41,612 nucleotides of DNA from Microbacteriaceae bacterium (GTDB taxonomy: Bacteria; Actinomycetota; Actinomycetes; Actinomycetales; Microbacteriaceae): assembly GCA_947453475.1 (NCBI GenBank), contig CANGGK010000006.1, positions 1-41,612 of the forward strand. The letters run 5' to 3'. The notes below the pieces were generated by a model. It had not been told where the DNA came from. It did no database searches and saw only the letters and a list, made by a program, of their open reading frames with translations. A program made the position numbers and the translations under genes. Numbering within the stretch: the first letter of the stretch is position 1; every line of letters starts with the position of its first letter. Below are positions 34,089 through 41,612 of the stretch, piece by piece.

Positions 34089-34676
34089 ACGCTGGGTGAG
34101 GTCTGCTTTCGGGTTTTCCACCCAGTTGATTACACCCGGCCAGAAACCAAAGCCATCATCAAGCGAGAGGTGGCCCGCACCGGGAAGGATCACCGCATCA
34201 ACCCCGAGTGGGTCGCCAAAAGTTGCTTGAATTCCTCGGGGAGTCCACTTATCTTTATCGCTCGCGAGAACGGTGAGGCTCTTGGTGGACGCGTGCAGGG
34301 CAGACACGACCTGGGGGCTAGTGAGGTCGACGTTTAGACCTTCGACCTCGCCCAGCATTCGTGGGTCTGCTGGGGCCACTAGCAAGACCCTGTCTACCGG
34401 CGTTGTGATTAGGCCGCTGGCTGCACCTTGAATCCAGTTGATACAACCCAACGAATGGCCGATCACGATGGTTTCACCGGCTTCAACCTCTGAGAGTATT
34501 TCGAGCTCGGCTGCCAGCAGTTCTTGCCACTCGTTTAGCTTCGGCTCATCTGTGTTTGGGAATTGCGGGTAAGCCACAACGTGGCCCTGCGCACGCAGAG
34601 CAGTAGCTAGATGACGCTGCCAGTGCCCTTGCTGGCGGCGATTTGTCCATCCGTGAAGAATAAGAACTTTGGCCAT
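34086..34676 (-). CDS. RBBP9/YdeN-family serine hydrolase
   Basis: A 196-residue alpha/beta hydrolase of the RBBP9/YdeN type. The opening VLILHGWTNRRQQGHWQRHL, the nucleophile elbow GHSLG, the acid in LASDKDKWTP and the histidine in GAGHLSLDDGFG give a full Ser-Asp-His triad. Bacterial members are small cytosolic esterases or peptidases of unknown physiological substrate. The ATG at 34676 is preceded by TAGGCT at six bases. The MFS gene ends 16 bases upstream, so it may be read both from its own promoter and by read-through. Confidence 0.9.
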   Translation of the reverse strand: MAKVLILHGWTNRRQQGHWQRHLATALRAQGHVVAYPQFPNTDEPKLNEWQELLAAELEILSEVEAGETIVIGHSLGCINWIQGAASGLITTPVDRVLLVAPADPRMLGEVEGLNVDLTSPQVVSALHASTKSLTVLASDKDKWTPRGIQATFGDPLGVDAVILPGAGHLSLDDGFGFWPGVINWVENPKADLTQR

Positions 34677-34682
34677 GACTTC

Positions 34683-34688
34683 AGCCTA
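34683..34688 (-). promoter_or_regulatory. -10 box TAGGCT, leaderless start of the RBBP9-type gene
   Basis: TAGGCT, then six bases (gaagtc), then ATG at 34676. It is the same hexamer and spacing as for the next gene downstream. Confidence 0.6.
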
Positions 34689-34692
34689 GGCA

Positions 34693-35937
34693 CTACTGCT
34701 CTAGGGCAGGTACCGTTTTGGGTTTCATTACGAAAAATAAAGATAGAACGCCAAGGGTCATGTTTGCTGCGATGAGAATTCCAATACCCAATGGCGACCC
34801 GGTGCCCAGCAACGGATAGAACCCGGATAGCGCCGAAGTAGTGGCGAAGTTCAGAACCCCCATCAGAGATGCCGCGGTGCCGGCCTCGTTTGGGTGCTGC
34901 GCGAGGCTTAGGGCACCCAAGAGCGGAATGCAAGCGCCGAAACTGAAGATGAAAACAAAGACGATTGGCTCGACAACATAGATGCTCGCATTGGCGAGCC
35001 CGGCGAAGATTAGGCCAACGCCGGCTAAACCGAAAAGGCTGCCGGCCACAATCAACACCCAGGCAGCGCTGAAAATGCGCCCCAACTTGGCTGCGAGCTG
35101 GGTGCCGAAATATAGGCCGACCGAGTTGAACGAGAAAACCAGGCCGAATTGGGCAGCGGTTAAGCCATAGGTGCCCTGATAGAGGAACGAAACGGTGTTT
35201 AGGTAGCCAAAGAGCGCGACGATTTGAAGCACCGAGAAGATGAGTAGACCCACGTAAATGCGGTCGCCAAGCACCGCCTTGAATCGAAGCAGAATCAATT
35301 TGAGACCCGAGGCCCGACGATTATCTCGGTGCAGGGTTTCAATTAGGAACCTGAACGCCAAGAGCCAAACCACGGTGTCGAAAATCACTAAAAAGACAAA
35401 GATGGTGCGCCAAGGCATGACGGTGACAATCTGCGAACCGATAAGTGGCGCGACGATTGGCGCAAGCGAGCTGATGAGCGAGACTCTGGCCATCATGGTG
35501 AGCATTGGGCCACCGGTATAAAGGTCGCGCACGATGGCGCCCATCAAAATGGCCGCACCTGCACCACCGATGCCCTGCAAAAGTCGAGCCCAGAAAAATA
35601 GCTCGATGCTCGGTGCGATAAAGCACAGTAGCGAACCCAGAAGGTGAAGCCCGGAGAGAATCAACATAGGGCGGCGGCGGCCGATTGAGTCTGCCAGTGG
35701 CCCGGCGACTAGTTGCCCAATGGCGAAACCAATGGTGACGCCGGTGAAAGTGAACTGAACTGCGCTGTTGCTGGCCACGAAGTCTTGGCCAATTTTTGGA
35801 AAGGCCGGCAGCACGAGGTCAACCGAAAAAGGCAAGAGGGTTGTCAACAGGCCGATGATGATTATGTAAGTTCGACGTTGAGCCGCAGTTAGCAGCTCTC
35901 CGGCTAAGACCTGGTGCTTGATTTTGCCCTTAACCAC
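34693..35937 (-). CDS. Bcr/CflA-family MFS transporter 2
   Basis: A 414-residue twelve-helix MFS protein. Helix 1 has PFSVDLVLPAFPKI, the loop between helices 2 and 3 reads GPLADSIGRRRPM, and ARLLQGIGGAGAAILMGAIV is helix 4; these match Bcr/CflA drug:proton antiporters. Helix-ending charged loop HRDNRRASGLK is central. The start is uncertain: GTG 35937 overlaps the stop of the TSP3 gene and gives a normal N terminus, while the frame is open to a TTG at 35994. It is more distant from the 15299-16489 transporter than a recent duplicate would be. Confidence 0.85.
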   Translation of the reverse strand: MVKGKIKHQVLAGELLTAAQRRTYIIIIGLLTTLLPFSVDLVLPAFPKIGQDFVASNSAVQFTFTGVTIGFAIGQLVAGPLADSIGRRRPMLILSGLHLLGSLLCFIAPSIELFFWARLLQGIGGAGAAILMGAIVRDLYTGGPMLTMMARVSLISSLAPIVAPLIGSQIVTVMPWRTIFVFLVIFDTVVWLLAFRFLIETLHRDNRRASGLKLILLRFKAVLGDRIYVGLLIFSVLQIVALFGYLNTVSFLYQGTYGLTAAQFGLVFSFNSVGLYFGTQLAAKLGRIFSAAWVLIVAGSLFGLAGVGLIFAGLANASIYVVEPIVFVFIFSFGACIPLLGALSLAQHPNEAGTAASLMGVLNFATTSALSGFYPLLGTGSPLGIGILIAANMTLGVLSLFFVMKPKTVPALEQ

Positions 35938-36400
35938 GGTTGCCGACGCTGCGACTCGAGGTGCCCTTGCGCTTGCGCAGGTATGGCAATGCAACCAGCC
36001 AGCCCAAAACCGCTAGCACCGCAGAACCGCCAATCCACTGCCAGGTGGCCTCGGTGCGAACATCCTTAGGCGGCACTGAATCGACATTATTGGTCGACGC
36101 AGGGTTGCCATCCTTGGTGTTTGGAATGCCGTCGCCATCGATGTCAGAGTCGAGCCCGTTATCGATGCCATCGCCGTCGATGTCGCCGTCTTCGTTATTC
36201 AAAATGCCATCGCCGTCGATGTCTGGGTTTACCCCCGTGACAACCGGCCTCGTGTGGCTCGAGCTGAGCCCGGGAACAGCATCAATAGCCAAACCTGGTA
36301 GCGTCGCAGCCTTGATTGACATGGCACCAATGAAGATGGTCAGCAGCATGCTCAAGATCATGACGATCGCGCCAATTCTGGCGATTTTGTTGCGGTTCAT
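35930..36400 (-). CDS. Membrane protein with thrombospondin type 3 calcium repeats
   Basis: A 156-residue protein with a hydrophobic N-terminal helix (about 8-30, signal or anchor), a middle segment (about 60-100) with three tandem TSP3-type repeats each beginning DIDGDGI, a second helix (about 120-140) and a basic tail RKRKG. The DxDxDG loops bind calcium in known TSP3 proteins. The middle is probably outside the cell, held at both ends by helices. ATG 36400 lies four bases after the stop of the giant surface protein, with TAATCT six bases before it. That order suggests a functional link with the giant protein, but none is known. No LPxTG motif is present. Confidence 0.8.
   Translation of the reverse strand: MNRNKIARIGAIVMILSMLLTIFIGAMSIKAATLPGLAIDAVPGLSSSHTRPVVTGVNPDIDGDGILNNEDGDIDGDGIDNGLDSDIDGDGIPNTKDGNPASTNNVDSVPPKDVRTEATWQWIGGSAVLAVLGWLVALPYLRKRKGTSSRSVGNRG
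36134..36228. repeat. Tandem DNA repeat encoding TSP3 units
   Basis: Near-identical units around ATGCCATCGCCGTCGATGTC recur on the plus strand, matching the three DIDGDG loops of the encoded protein. The near identity at DNA level suggests recent unit duplication. Confidence 0.6.
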
Positions 36401-36404
36401 CGGG

Positions 36405-39400
36405 CTAGATTACCCCAGCAACCTTCATGGTGACGATAAGCATGACGATTCCACCGATTCGGTAAACCCAAACGAAGCGCGGTTGGCGAACCCAGCGCAC
36501 TTCACCCTCGTTACCCTCGCGACCGATTAGGCCAAGGATGCTCAAACCAAGCATCGGAATCGGAAGTATGGCGAACGACCACAGTGCGGCATCTGGGCTC
36601 GCACCGAACCAGCCGGTCACGATGCTGGTCGTGATCGAAGCCACGAGGAGCGTAAAGGCTAGGCCTGGAATGCCCTGCGGCATGATTCGCCAGACCCACT
36701 TAGAGTTAGGGAATCGATCTGACCACCAGCCGAGCATTGTTGGCAAAACAAAGAGGAGGCTTCCAACCCATACCTGCCAGGTGTTGCCCATGAGCGCCGC
36801 TGTAACGAAGATGAACACTGCCAGGCGGAAGCTAATCGAAATCCAACGTTGGAAGCCCGGTGTAGCTGGCACGTGAGTCGGGTGAAGGTAATCGAGTCTT
36901 CCCGGGAAGAATCGGGCAACAACTTCTTCACCAATAACTCGAACCACGATGGCAGCTGCAACTGCGATGGCAAAGTCATTTACGTGGTTTGCCACTGCAA
37001 GGGTGGTGCCGGCCAGGGCAGGCAAGGTGCTAATCATGCTCGCGGTAACCCAGCCACCAACGAATGGAAGTACTCCAAGGTCGACGATTCGCTCCCAAAG
37101 GTAGAAGCTGCCCTTTTCAGGCACCTTTCGGAAGGCTCGGAATGAATTTGCTAGCAATGCTGGGCCGAAGCCAACGATAACGACTCCAAGAAGCATGCGG
37201 ATGTCATCCATGCCAATCGCTTGACCGGTCAAAAGGTGAACGGCAATCGAGCCGACCACAAATACCGCGGTGCCAATCATGCCTGAGAAGGCGTCGAAGA
37301 TTCCAATCAGTGTTGTTACCAAGAACAGTTGCCAGTTAGGCGTTGAAATTCCGCCGCCGTTCAGAGCGATGGCAATAATCGAAAGCGCGGTGGCTGCGAA
37401 TGTTGGCAAGGCCGCAAAGGTTCCAAAAGCCGCTCTCAGATAAGAACCGTCAACCATAATTCGCGAGAGCACCGGTGAAATCGGAGCCGTGACCAGCGTC
37501 GCGCGAATCGAGATCTTGTCGAGCAGACGCATCCAACGACGGCGCCAGAGTCGAAGGCTGTCGCCTCGGCTGCGGTGTCGAAGTTCATATTCCTCGTGCG
37601 TGGCATCGATGGTGGCAATAGAGCCACCGTTGTTGCTTCCCGAACCACTTCCAGATGAACCGCCCGATGCTCCGCCCGCGGCGCTGGCACCTCCGGCAGC
37701 GGCAGCACCAGCTGCTCCGGCAGCCGCTCCAGCGGCAGCCGCGGCGGCACCTGCTGCTGCGGCAGCAGCCGCAACCGAGGCGGCTATGGCGGCAACCTTA
37801 GTAGTTGTTTCTGTGACGGCTGCAACGGCCTCAGGTGAGCCCATCGGGTCAAATGGCACTGGTGGCGCAGAGTCATCGCCAGTAGCACCAATTGCTGGGT
37901 TAGCAACGGGAGCTCCCGGAACCACTGGCGTGCCCGGGTCGGTCGACTCGTTTGGGCTTGGCACCGGAGCCGAGGTAGGGTCATCGGTTGGTGCGGCCGA
38001 TGAACTTGAACTTGGGCTGGCACTGGCGGTTGGGCTCGAAGACGGTGTCGCACTAGGGCTTGCACTAGGCGTCGCGCTTGGGCTGGCAGTTGGCTTGCTC
38101 GTCGGCTTTACCGTTGGCTTAGGCGTCGGTTTCGGAGTTGGCTTTACCGTCGGCGTCGGCGTGGGGGTCGGCGTAGGGGTTGCAGTTGCCGTTGGAGTAG
38201 GAGTAGGAGTTACCTGAATTACCGGAGGCGCAGGAGGCGCAGGCACCGAGTGGCTCGAGGTTGAGGCAAGGCTTCGGCCAACGGCGTTCACGGCATAGAC
38301 ATTCACGGTATATGTTTGACCAGCTCTCATGCCGGCGAAGTTACAGAACAGATCGGAAGTCGCGCTGCATACCGGCGCACCATTTACGGTGACGTCGTAA
38401 CCAGTGATTGGCGAACCACCGTCGGCGGTCGGAGCCGACCATGAAGACATCAGATCAACACCATCCGGGGTCAGCGTCAACTGCGAAGGCGAGAGCGGAA
38501 TCGCAAAATTGGTCTGGAAACCGTTGGTGGTGTTTACGTCTGAGGCCTCACTCGAAGAACCAACGAGCGTAACGATTCGAACCTGGAAGCCCCCAGCAGC
38601 CACCGTAGTTGGGTCAGAAAGGCTCGGAGATGAGCTCGGAGTGGCACTTGGGCTACTTACCGAGGCGCGGCCAAACCTGATGCTTGCACTGTTGGTCGTG
38701 ATTTGCGGGCTTGGCGAGGCACTCGGTGAAGCACTTGGCGCCGAGGATTGGTTCAAAACGTTCTGGATGGTAGCCGTGCTGGTCGAGGCTCCCGAAACGG
38801 TTGATGTTGGGGTGCTCGGATACGACTGACCAATAGGTGCTACATAAATGTCGTAGCCGGTAACGTTTGCGCCTGCAGCAACAATCGGTGGGGTCCAATT
38901 GACAACCAAGTTGTTGCTACTTGCGGCGGTCGTGAGGTTTGTAACGGCCAGCGGTGCATCGAGCGGGGTTTGCGACATGCTCACGTTTGAAACCGCGCCA
39001 CGACCGGCAGTAGTAATTGCGCGAGCAACAGCGGTGTAGGCGATGTTGTTTGGAATTCCGACGATTGTACAGGTGATCGAACTACTTGAAACTGGGCAAG
39101 CCGCGTTTTCATAGCTCTGACCGTTGGTGTCGGTAGCAATCAAGACGAAGCCGGTGATAGGCGCACCACCGGTGTAGCTCGGAGCGGTGAACGATGCCGT
39201 TAGCGAGTGGGTCGCAACAGATGACGAGAAGATGTGCGGAGCACCGGCCTGGTCGGCAAGAACATTGAAACCACGGATAACCTCGGTGGCGAGGTATGAA
39301 CCGTAACCGGCCTGAGTTGCCTTGATTTCACAGTAACCGGCTGCGTTCAGAGTCACAATGTCGCTAGCTAGAGTACAGGCGTTGCTGTTCGTCGTGGTCG

Positions 39401-41612
39401 AAAGCGTGATGACCGCGTTGTTACCGGCGTTAGTGGTCGGGGCCAACTTGAAGGCTGGGGTGCCGTAGACCAGGTCAGGGATGATGTCGAACTTAATGGT
39501 CTGGTTTAGAACACCAATCTGAATGAACTGGCTGACGCGAGCGCTCGCGTAACGGCTCGAACCCGACTGCGTAGCAACAACCTCACACATGCCGATTGCA
39601 CTGAAGTTGATCTTGCCGGCAACCAGAGGGTCAACCGCACAAGTCGAGCCATTTGCAACCGTGAAGGTCACGGCCAAGCCGCTCGATGCCGTTGCTGTCG
39701 GGCTGTAAGAACCGTAAACAATCGGGTCCATCGGAATGTTTGAGGTGAAGGCCACAGTCTGCGCTTCCTTCGAGACAGTGATTGTCTGCGAAGCACTTGT
39801 AACCACGTTGTAGTTGGTTGAGGAAGCCTTTGTTGCACGCACCGAACAGGTTCCGGCAGCTGTTGCCGAAAGAACAGCGCCCGAGATCGAACAGTGTGCG
39901 GTTCCGGCAGAAACGAGGGCGTAAGTGACGGCACCGGTGCCCGAACCACCGCTGGTAAACATGTTCAGGTTGTCAACCGACATCGTGTTGGCGCTCGCCA
40001 TTGAAAGCGCAGCCTGGTTGATCTTTCGAACCACGATGGTCTGAACTGCAGATGTCTGAGGTAGGTAGTTGGTGTCACCAGCGCGGCTCGCGGTTATCTG
40101 ACACAACGAACCGGCGTCGCCAGGCAAGATGGTGGCACCGATTAGACGACAGGTGCTGCCAGCAACAACATCGAGACTCAAGGCTCCGGTGCCGCTACCT
40201 CCTGTTGCAACAGGGTTTAGACCCGACCAGTAATCAACGGTCGCCGCAGATGTGATGGTGATTGGCGCCTGAACCGCCTTGGTGATCACCAGGGTTGCCT
40301 CGGCGTAGTTGGCGAGGTAGAAGCCGTTGTCATCCTGTTCGATATCAACTCGCACTAGACAATCACCGGCACCCTTGATGGTTAGGTCACCGGTTCCCGG
40401 GTCAAGCTCACAAACAAGCGACGATGCGTTGGTGCTGAAGGTAATGGCACCAGGGCTGTCATAGCTCAAGTTAGCCTGCACGGTGGCGTTTGGCACGTAT
40501 GCCTGCGAGGCGTAAGACAAGCTAATGTCGGCGACCTTCGAGACGTGGAAGAGGTTCGAAGTTGCACTGGTCAAAATGGTTGAACCATTGACGGCTTCAA
40601 AGTTCAGGGCGTAATCGGCGCCCGGGGTTCCGGCCACCTTTAGGCCAGCAAAGTTGACGACACCGTTTACTGCTGTAGCGCTTACGCGGCCTGAAACTGT
40701 GCCCGTGCTGTCGTTCAAGATACTCGCGATAACAACAGTCGTGTTATCTAAGGTTGCGATGTTGTCAAAGCGGTCGCGAACATAGAGGCTCGGTTGGCTG
40801 GCAAGGTCTTCGCCGCTCAACGCACCAACGACGTCACCGCCACGGGTGGTTACCTTGGCAGGAACGGCGTGGACCGGGGTCAAACCGGTTGACTCAGGAG
40901 CAGAGACGGTTGAACCGCCCAGAGCACCGGTGAAGGTCAACTTATAGGTGACGCCCGGGGTTCCGGTGAGCACGAGGTTGTCGAAGCGAACGACACCCTG
41001 GCTTGCCCGAGCGGTGGCATTGGTCAAAGTAGCACCGACGCCGCTAGTCACAACCGCGGTTACCACGGTGGTGTTGTCGCTGGTGGCGATGTTGCCATCC
41101 ATGTCTTGTAGTTCTAGAACGGCAGCGGTGGTCAGCGGTGAACCGGTCATGCCGACTGCAGGCTGGGTGTTCCAAACCAGCGTCGAAACCGACGCGTGGT
41201 GAACGGTGTAGTTAGCTGAAACAGCAACGGCGAGCGAACCCGAGGTGAAGGTCAACTGGTAAGCCTGAGTGGTCAGACCGTGCATGAGCAGATGACTGAA
41301 AGTTGCAACACCATTTACCACCGTGGCAGTTACTGGCATCGACTGGCTACTGACAATGCGGGTCAGCGCTCCCCCGGCACCCGAAGAAATTGCTGCGGTG
41401 ATGACGGTTGAGTTGTCTTGGGTGACGGTGTTGCCGAAGCTGTCAACAACCTTGACCACAGGCTGGCCGGCCAGTTCTGAACCGGTGTTTGCGCCAATCG
41501 GCTGGTTCAAGATCTGGATGCGAACCGGTGCTCCAGGAATCACCTGGATATTGGTTGAGTTGACGCCGACCAGTGCACCTGAGGCGAAGCTCAGCTGGTA
41601 GTTAGTTGCCGG
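36405..41612 (-). CDS. Giant Ig-like/FN3 surface protein fused to a polytopic membrane domain (5' end outside window)
   Basis: At least 1735 residues; the frame is open to the window edge, so the N terminus is missing. In order: three invasin-like units of about 110 residues (41520-40540), each with a GN-x-x-T-x-DN(T/S)TV motif; five Ig-like units of about 87 residues, each with a Cys pair (40540-39245); three fibronectin type III domains (39250-38220); a Pro/Thr/Lys/Ser-rich linker (38216-37940); an Ala/Gly/Ser tract (37812-37625); a basic segment (RLWRRRWMRLL); and about 9-11 hydrophobic helices to the end (37450-36408). The repeats look like adhesin or cell-surface modules. A polytopic C-terminal domain instead of LPxTG or a single anchor is unusual. 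Function unknown. Confidence 0.88.
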   Translation of the reverse strand, partial: PATNYQLSFASGALVGVNSTNIQVIPGAPVRIQILNQPIGANTGSELAGQPVVKVVDSFGNTVTQDNSTVITAAISSGAGGALTRIVSSQSMPVTATVVNGVATFSHLLMHGLTTQAYQLTFTSGSLAVAVSANYTVHHASVSTLVWNTQPAVGMTGSPLTTAAVLELQDMDGNIATSDNTTVVTAVVTSGVGATLTNATARASQGVVRFDNLVLTGTPGVTYKLTFTGALGGSTVSAPESTGLTPVHAVPAKVTTRGGDVVGALSGEDLASQPSLYVRDRFDNIATLDNTTVVIASILNDSTGTVSGRVSATAVNGVVNFAGLKVAGTPGADYALNFEAVNGSTILTSATSNLFHVSKVADISLSYASQAYVPNATVQANLSYDSPGAITFSTNASSLVCELDPGTGDLTIKGAGDCLVRVDIEQDDNGFYLANYAEATLVITKAVQAPITITSAATVDYWSGLNPVATGGSGTGALSLDVVAGSTCRLIGATILPGDAGSLCQITASRAGDTNYLPQTSAVQTIVVRKINQAALSMASANTMSVDNLNMFTSGGSGTGAVTYALVSAGTAHCSISGAVLSATAAGTCSVRATKASSTNYNVVTSASQTITVSKEAQTVAFTSNIPMDPIVYGSYSPTATASSGLAVTFTVANGSTCAVDPLVAGKINFSAIGMCEVVATQSGSSRYASARVSQFIQIGVLNQTIKFDIIPDLVYGTPAFKLAPTTNAGNNAVITLSTTTNSNACTLASDIVTLNAAGYCEIKATQAGYGSYLATEVIRGFNVLADQAGAPHIFSSSVATHSLTASFTAPSYTGGAPITGFVLIATDTNGQSYENAACPVSSSSITCTIVGIPNNIAYTAVARAITTAGRGAVSNVSMSQTPLDAPLAVTNLTTAASSNNLVVNWTPPIVAAGANVTGYDIYVAPIGQSYPSTPTSTVSGASTSTATIQNVLNQSSAPSASPSASPSPQITTNSASIRFGRASVSSPSATPSSSPSLSDPTTVAAGGFQVRIVTLVGSSSEASDVNTTNGFQTNFAIPLSPSQLTLTPDGVDLMSSWSAPTADGGSPITGYDVTVNGAPVCSATSDLFCNFAGMRAGQTYTVNVYAVNAVGRSLASTSSHSVPAPPAPPVIQVTPTPTPTATATPTPTPTPTPTVKPTPKPTPKPTVKPTSKPTASPSATPSASPSATPSSSPTASASPSSSSSAAPTDDPTSAPVPSPNESTDPGTPVVPGAPVANPAIGATGDDSAPPVPFDPMGSPEAVAAVTETTTKVAAIAASVAAAAAAAGAAAAAAGAAAGAAGAAAAGGASAAGGASGGSSGSGSGSNNGGSIATIDATHEEYELRHRSRGDSLRLWRRRWMRLLDKISIRATLVTAPISPVLSRIMVDGSYLRAAFGTFAALPTFAATALSIIAIALNGGGISTPNWQLFLVTTLIGIFDAFSGMIGTAVFVVGSIAVHLLTGQAIGMDDIRMLLGVVIVGFGPALLANSFRAFRKVPEKGSFYLWERIVDLGVLPFVGGWVTASMISTLPALAGTTLAVANHVNDFAIAVAAAIVVRVIGEEVVARFFPGRLDYLHPTHVPATPGFQRWISISFRLAVFIFVTAALMGNTWQVWVGSLLFVLPTMLGWWSDRFPNSKWVWRIMPQGIPGLAFTLLVASITTSIVTGWFGASPDAALWSFAILPIPMLGLSILGLIGREGNEGEVRWVRQPRFVWVYRIGGIVMLIVTMKVAGVI
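36407..36412 (-). promoter_or_regulatory. -10 box TAATCT, leaderless start of the TSP3 gene
   Basis: TAATCT, then six bases (agcccg), then ATG at 36400. The box lies over the last codons of the giant gene; its final T is the first base of the giant gene's TAG stop. Confidence 0.55.
37625..37812 (-). repeat. Ala/Gly/Ser-rich low-complexity tract within the giant gene
   Basis: It encodes long alanine runs (AAAAAAAG blocks) followed by GGASGGSSGSGSGSNNGG. It separates the Pro-rich linker from the membrane domain and is probably a flexible or helical spacer at the cell-wall/membrane boundary. Confidence 0.75.
37940..38216 (-). repeat. Pro/Thr/Ser/Lys-rich repeat linker within the giant gene
   Basis: It encodes PTPTPTPTP, then KPTPKPTPKP, then SPSATPSASP-type repeats. 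This is typical of extended cell-wall-spanning linkers in Gram-positive surface proteins, and the Thr/Ser density would suit O-glycosylation. Confidence 0.8.
39245..40540 (-). repeat. Five Cys-pair Ig-like repeats in the giant gene
   Basis: Five units of about 255-265 bases. Each encodes a first Cys (VCELD, TCRLI, HCSIS, TCAVD, ACTLA), a second Cys 14-20 residues on in G-x-C context (GDCLV, SLCQI, GTCSV, GMCEV, GYCEI), then an A-T-x-x-G-x-x-x-Y segment and a strand ending at the unit border. Each pair could form a disulfide outside the cell. Confidence 0.75.
40540..41612 (-). repeat. Invasin-like repeats at the N-terminal part of the giant gene
   Basis: Three full units of about 320-340 bases and the end of a fourth at the window edge. 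Shared motifs are GN(T/I)(V/A)T-x-DN(T/S)TV, a GV-x-x-F-x-x-L strand and TPGV-YKLTF-type endings. The last residues at the edge (NYQLSFASGAL) match the end of a unit, showing that the repeats continue outside the window. Confidence 0.75.

Noticed and set aside
37489-38217. Plus-strand open frame with Ala- and Gly/Val-rich repeats
   Set aside because: It is the antisense shadow of the low-complexity linkers of the giant gene.
37940-40540. Possible CRISPR or DNA-level repeat array
   Set aside because: The repeats are in-frame protein repeats within one long open frame, with no regular spacers.

Overview
The window looks like chromosome of a free-living, high-GC Gram-positive actinobacterium. 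A small-genome aquatic member of Microbacteriaceae is my best guess. This is inferred from the moderately high GC, frequent GTG/TTG starts, TANNNT -10 boxes set 6-7 bases before start codons (leaderless transcripts), actinobacterial families such as DUF3817, and lipoprotein-type solute-binding proteins. There are no insertion sequences, phage genes, CRISPR arrays or rRNA. Genes are packed tightly, and no gene-free stretch exceeds about 210 bases. All functions are read from motifs and remembered family patterns; no search was run.

Left part (1-13.4 kb): tRNA-Ser(GGA) with a terminator, then a GNAT acetyltransferase divergent from a PhzF-like isomerase, and a LON-domain protein divergent from a LysE exporter. 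Next come an extended SDR reductase and a run of small enzymes (muconolactone-isomerase-like, VOC, GNAT) closed by a bidirectional terminator. They are followed by a small membrane protein, an aquaporin plus an N-terminally short cytochrome P450, a PadR-like regulator coupled to an ABC1/UbiB kinase, a shikimate-dehydrogenase-like protein with a GH42 beta-galactosidase, and an unrecognised 153-residue protein.

Middle (13.4-32.8 kb): an HNH-like protein with a changed catalytic position lies divergent from a DUF1801-type protein. A minus-strand operon DUF3817 - hrpA - Bcr/CflA MFS - asparaginase has stop/start overlaps. A binding lipoprotein sits with a homocysteine methyltransferase. Then come an MMPL protein with a long repeat-rich outer loop, MarC with an immunity-like protein, 6-phosphogluconate dehydrogenase, two coupled EamA transporters, a GMC oxidoreductase with a four-cysteine cluster, and a strongly expressed-looking sugar-binding lipoprotein with a strong terminator. 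Neither binding lipoprotein has permease or ATPase genes beside it.

Right part (32.8 kb-end, all minus strand): a saccharopine-dehydrogenase-family protein, an RBBP9-type serine hydrolase, a second Bcr/CflA MFS, a small membrane protein with thrombospondin-type-3 calcium repeats, and a very large, 5'-truncated surface protein. In the large protein, at least three invasin-like repeats, five Cys-pair Ig-like repeats and three FN3 domains are joined by Pro/Thr/Ser and Ala/Gly linkers to a C-terminal domain of about 9-11 membrane helices. This last pair is the least explained part of the window and the best candidate for something undescribed.
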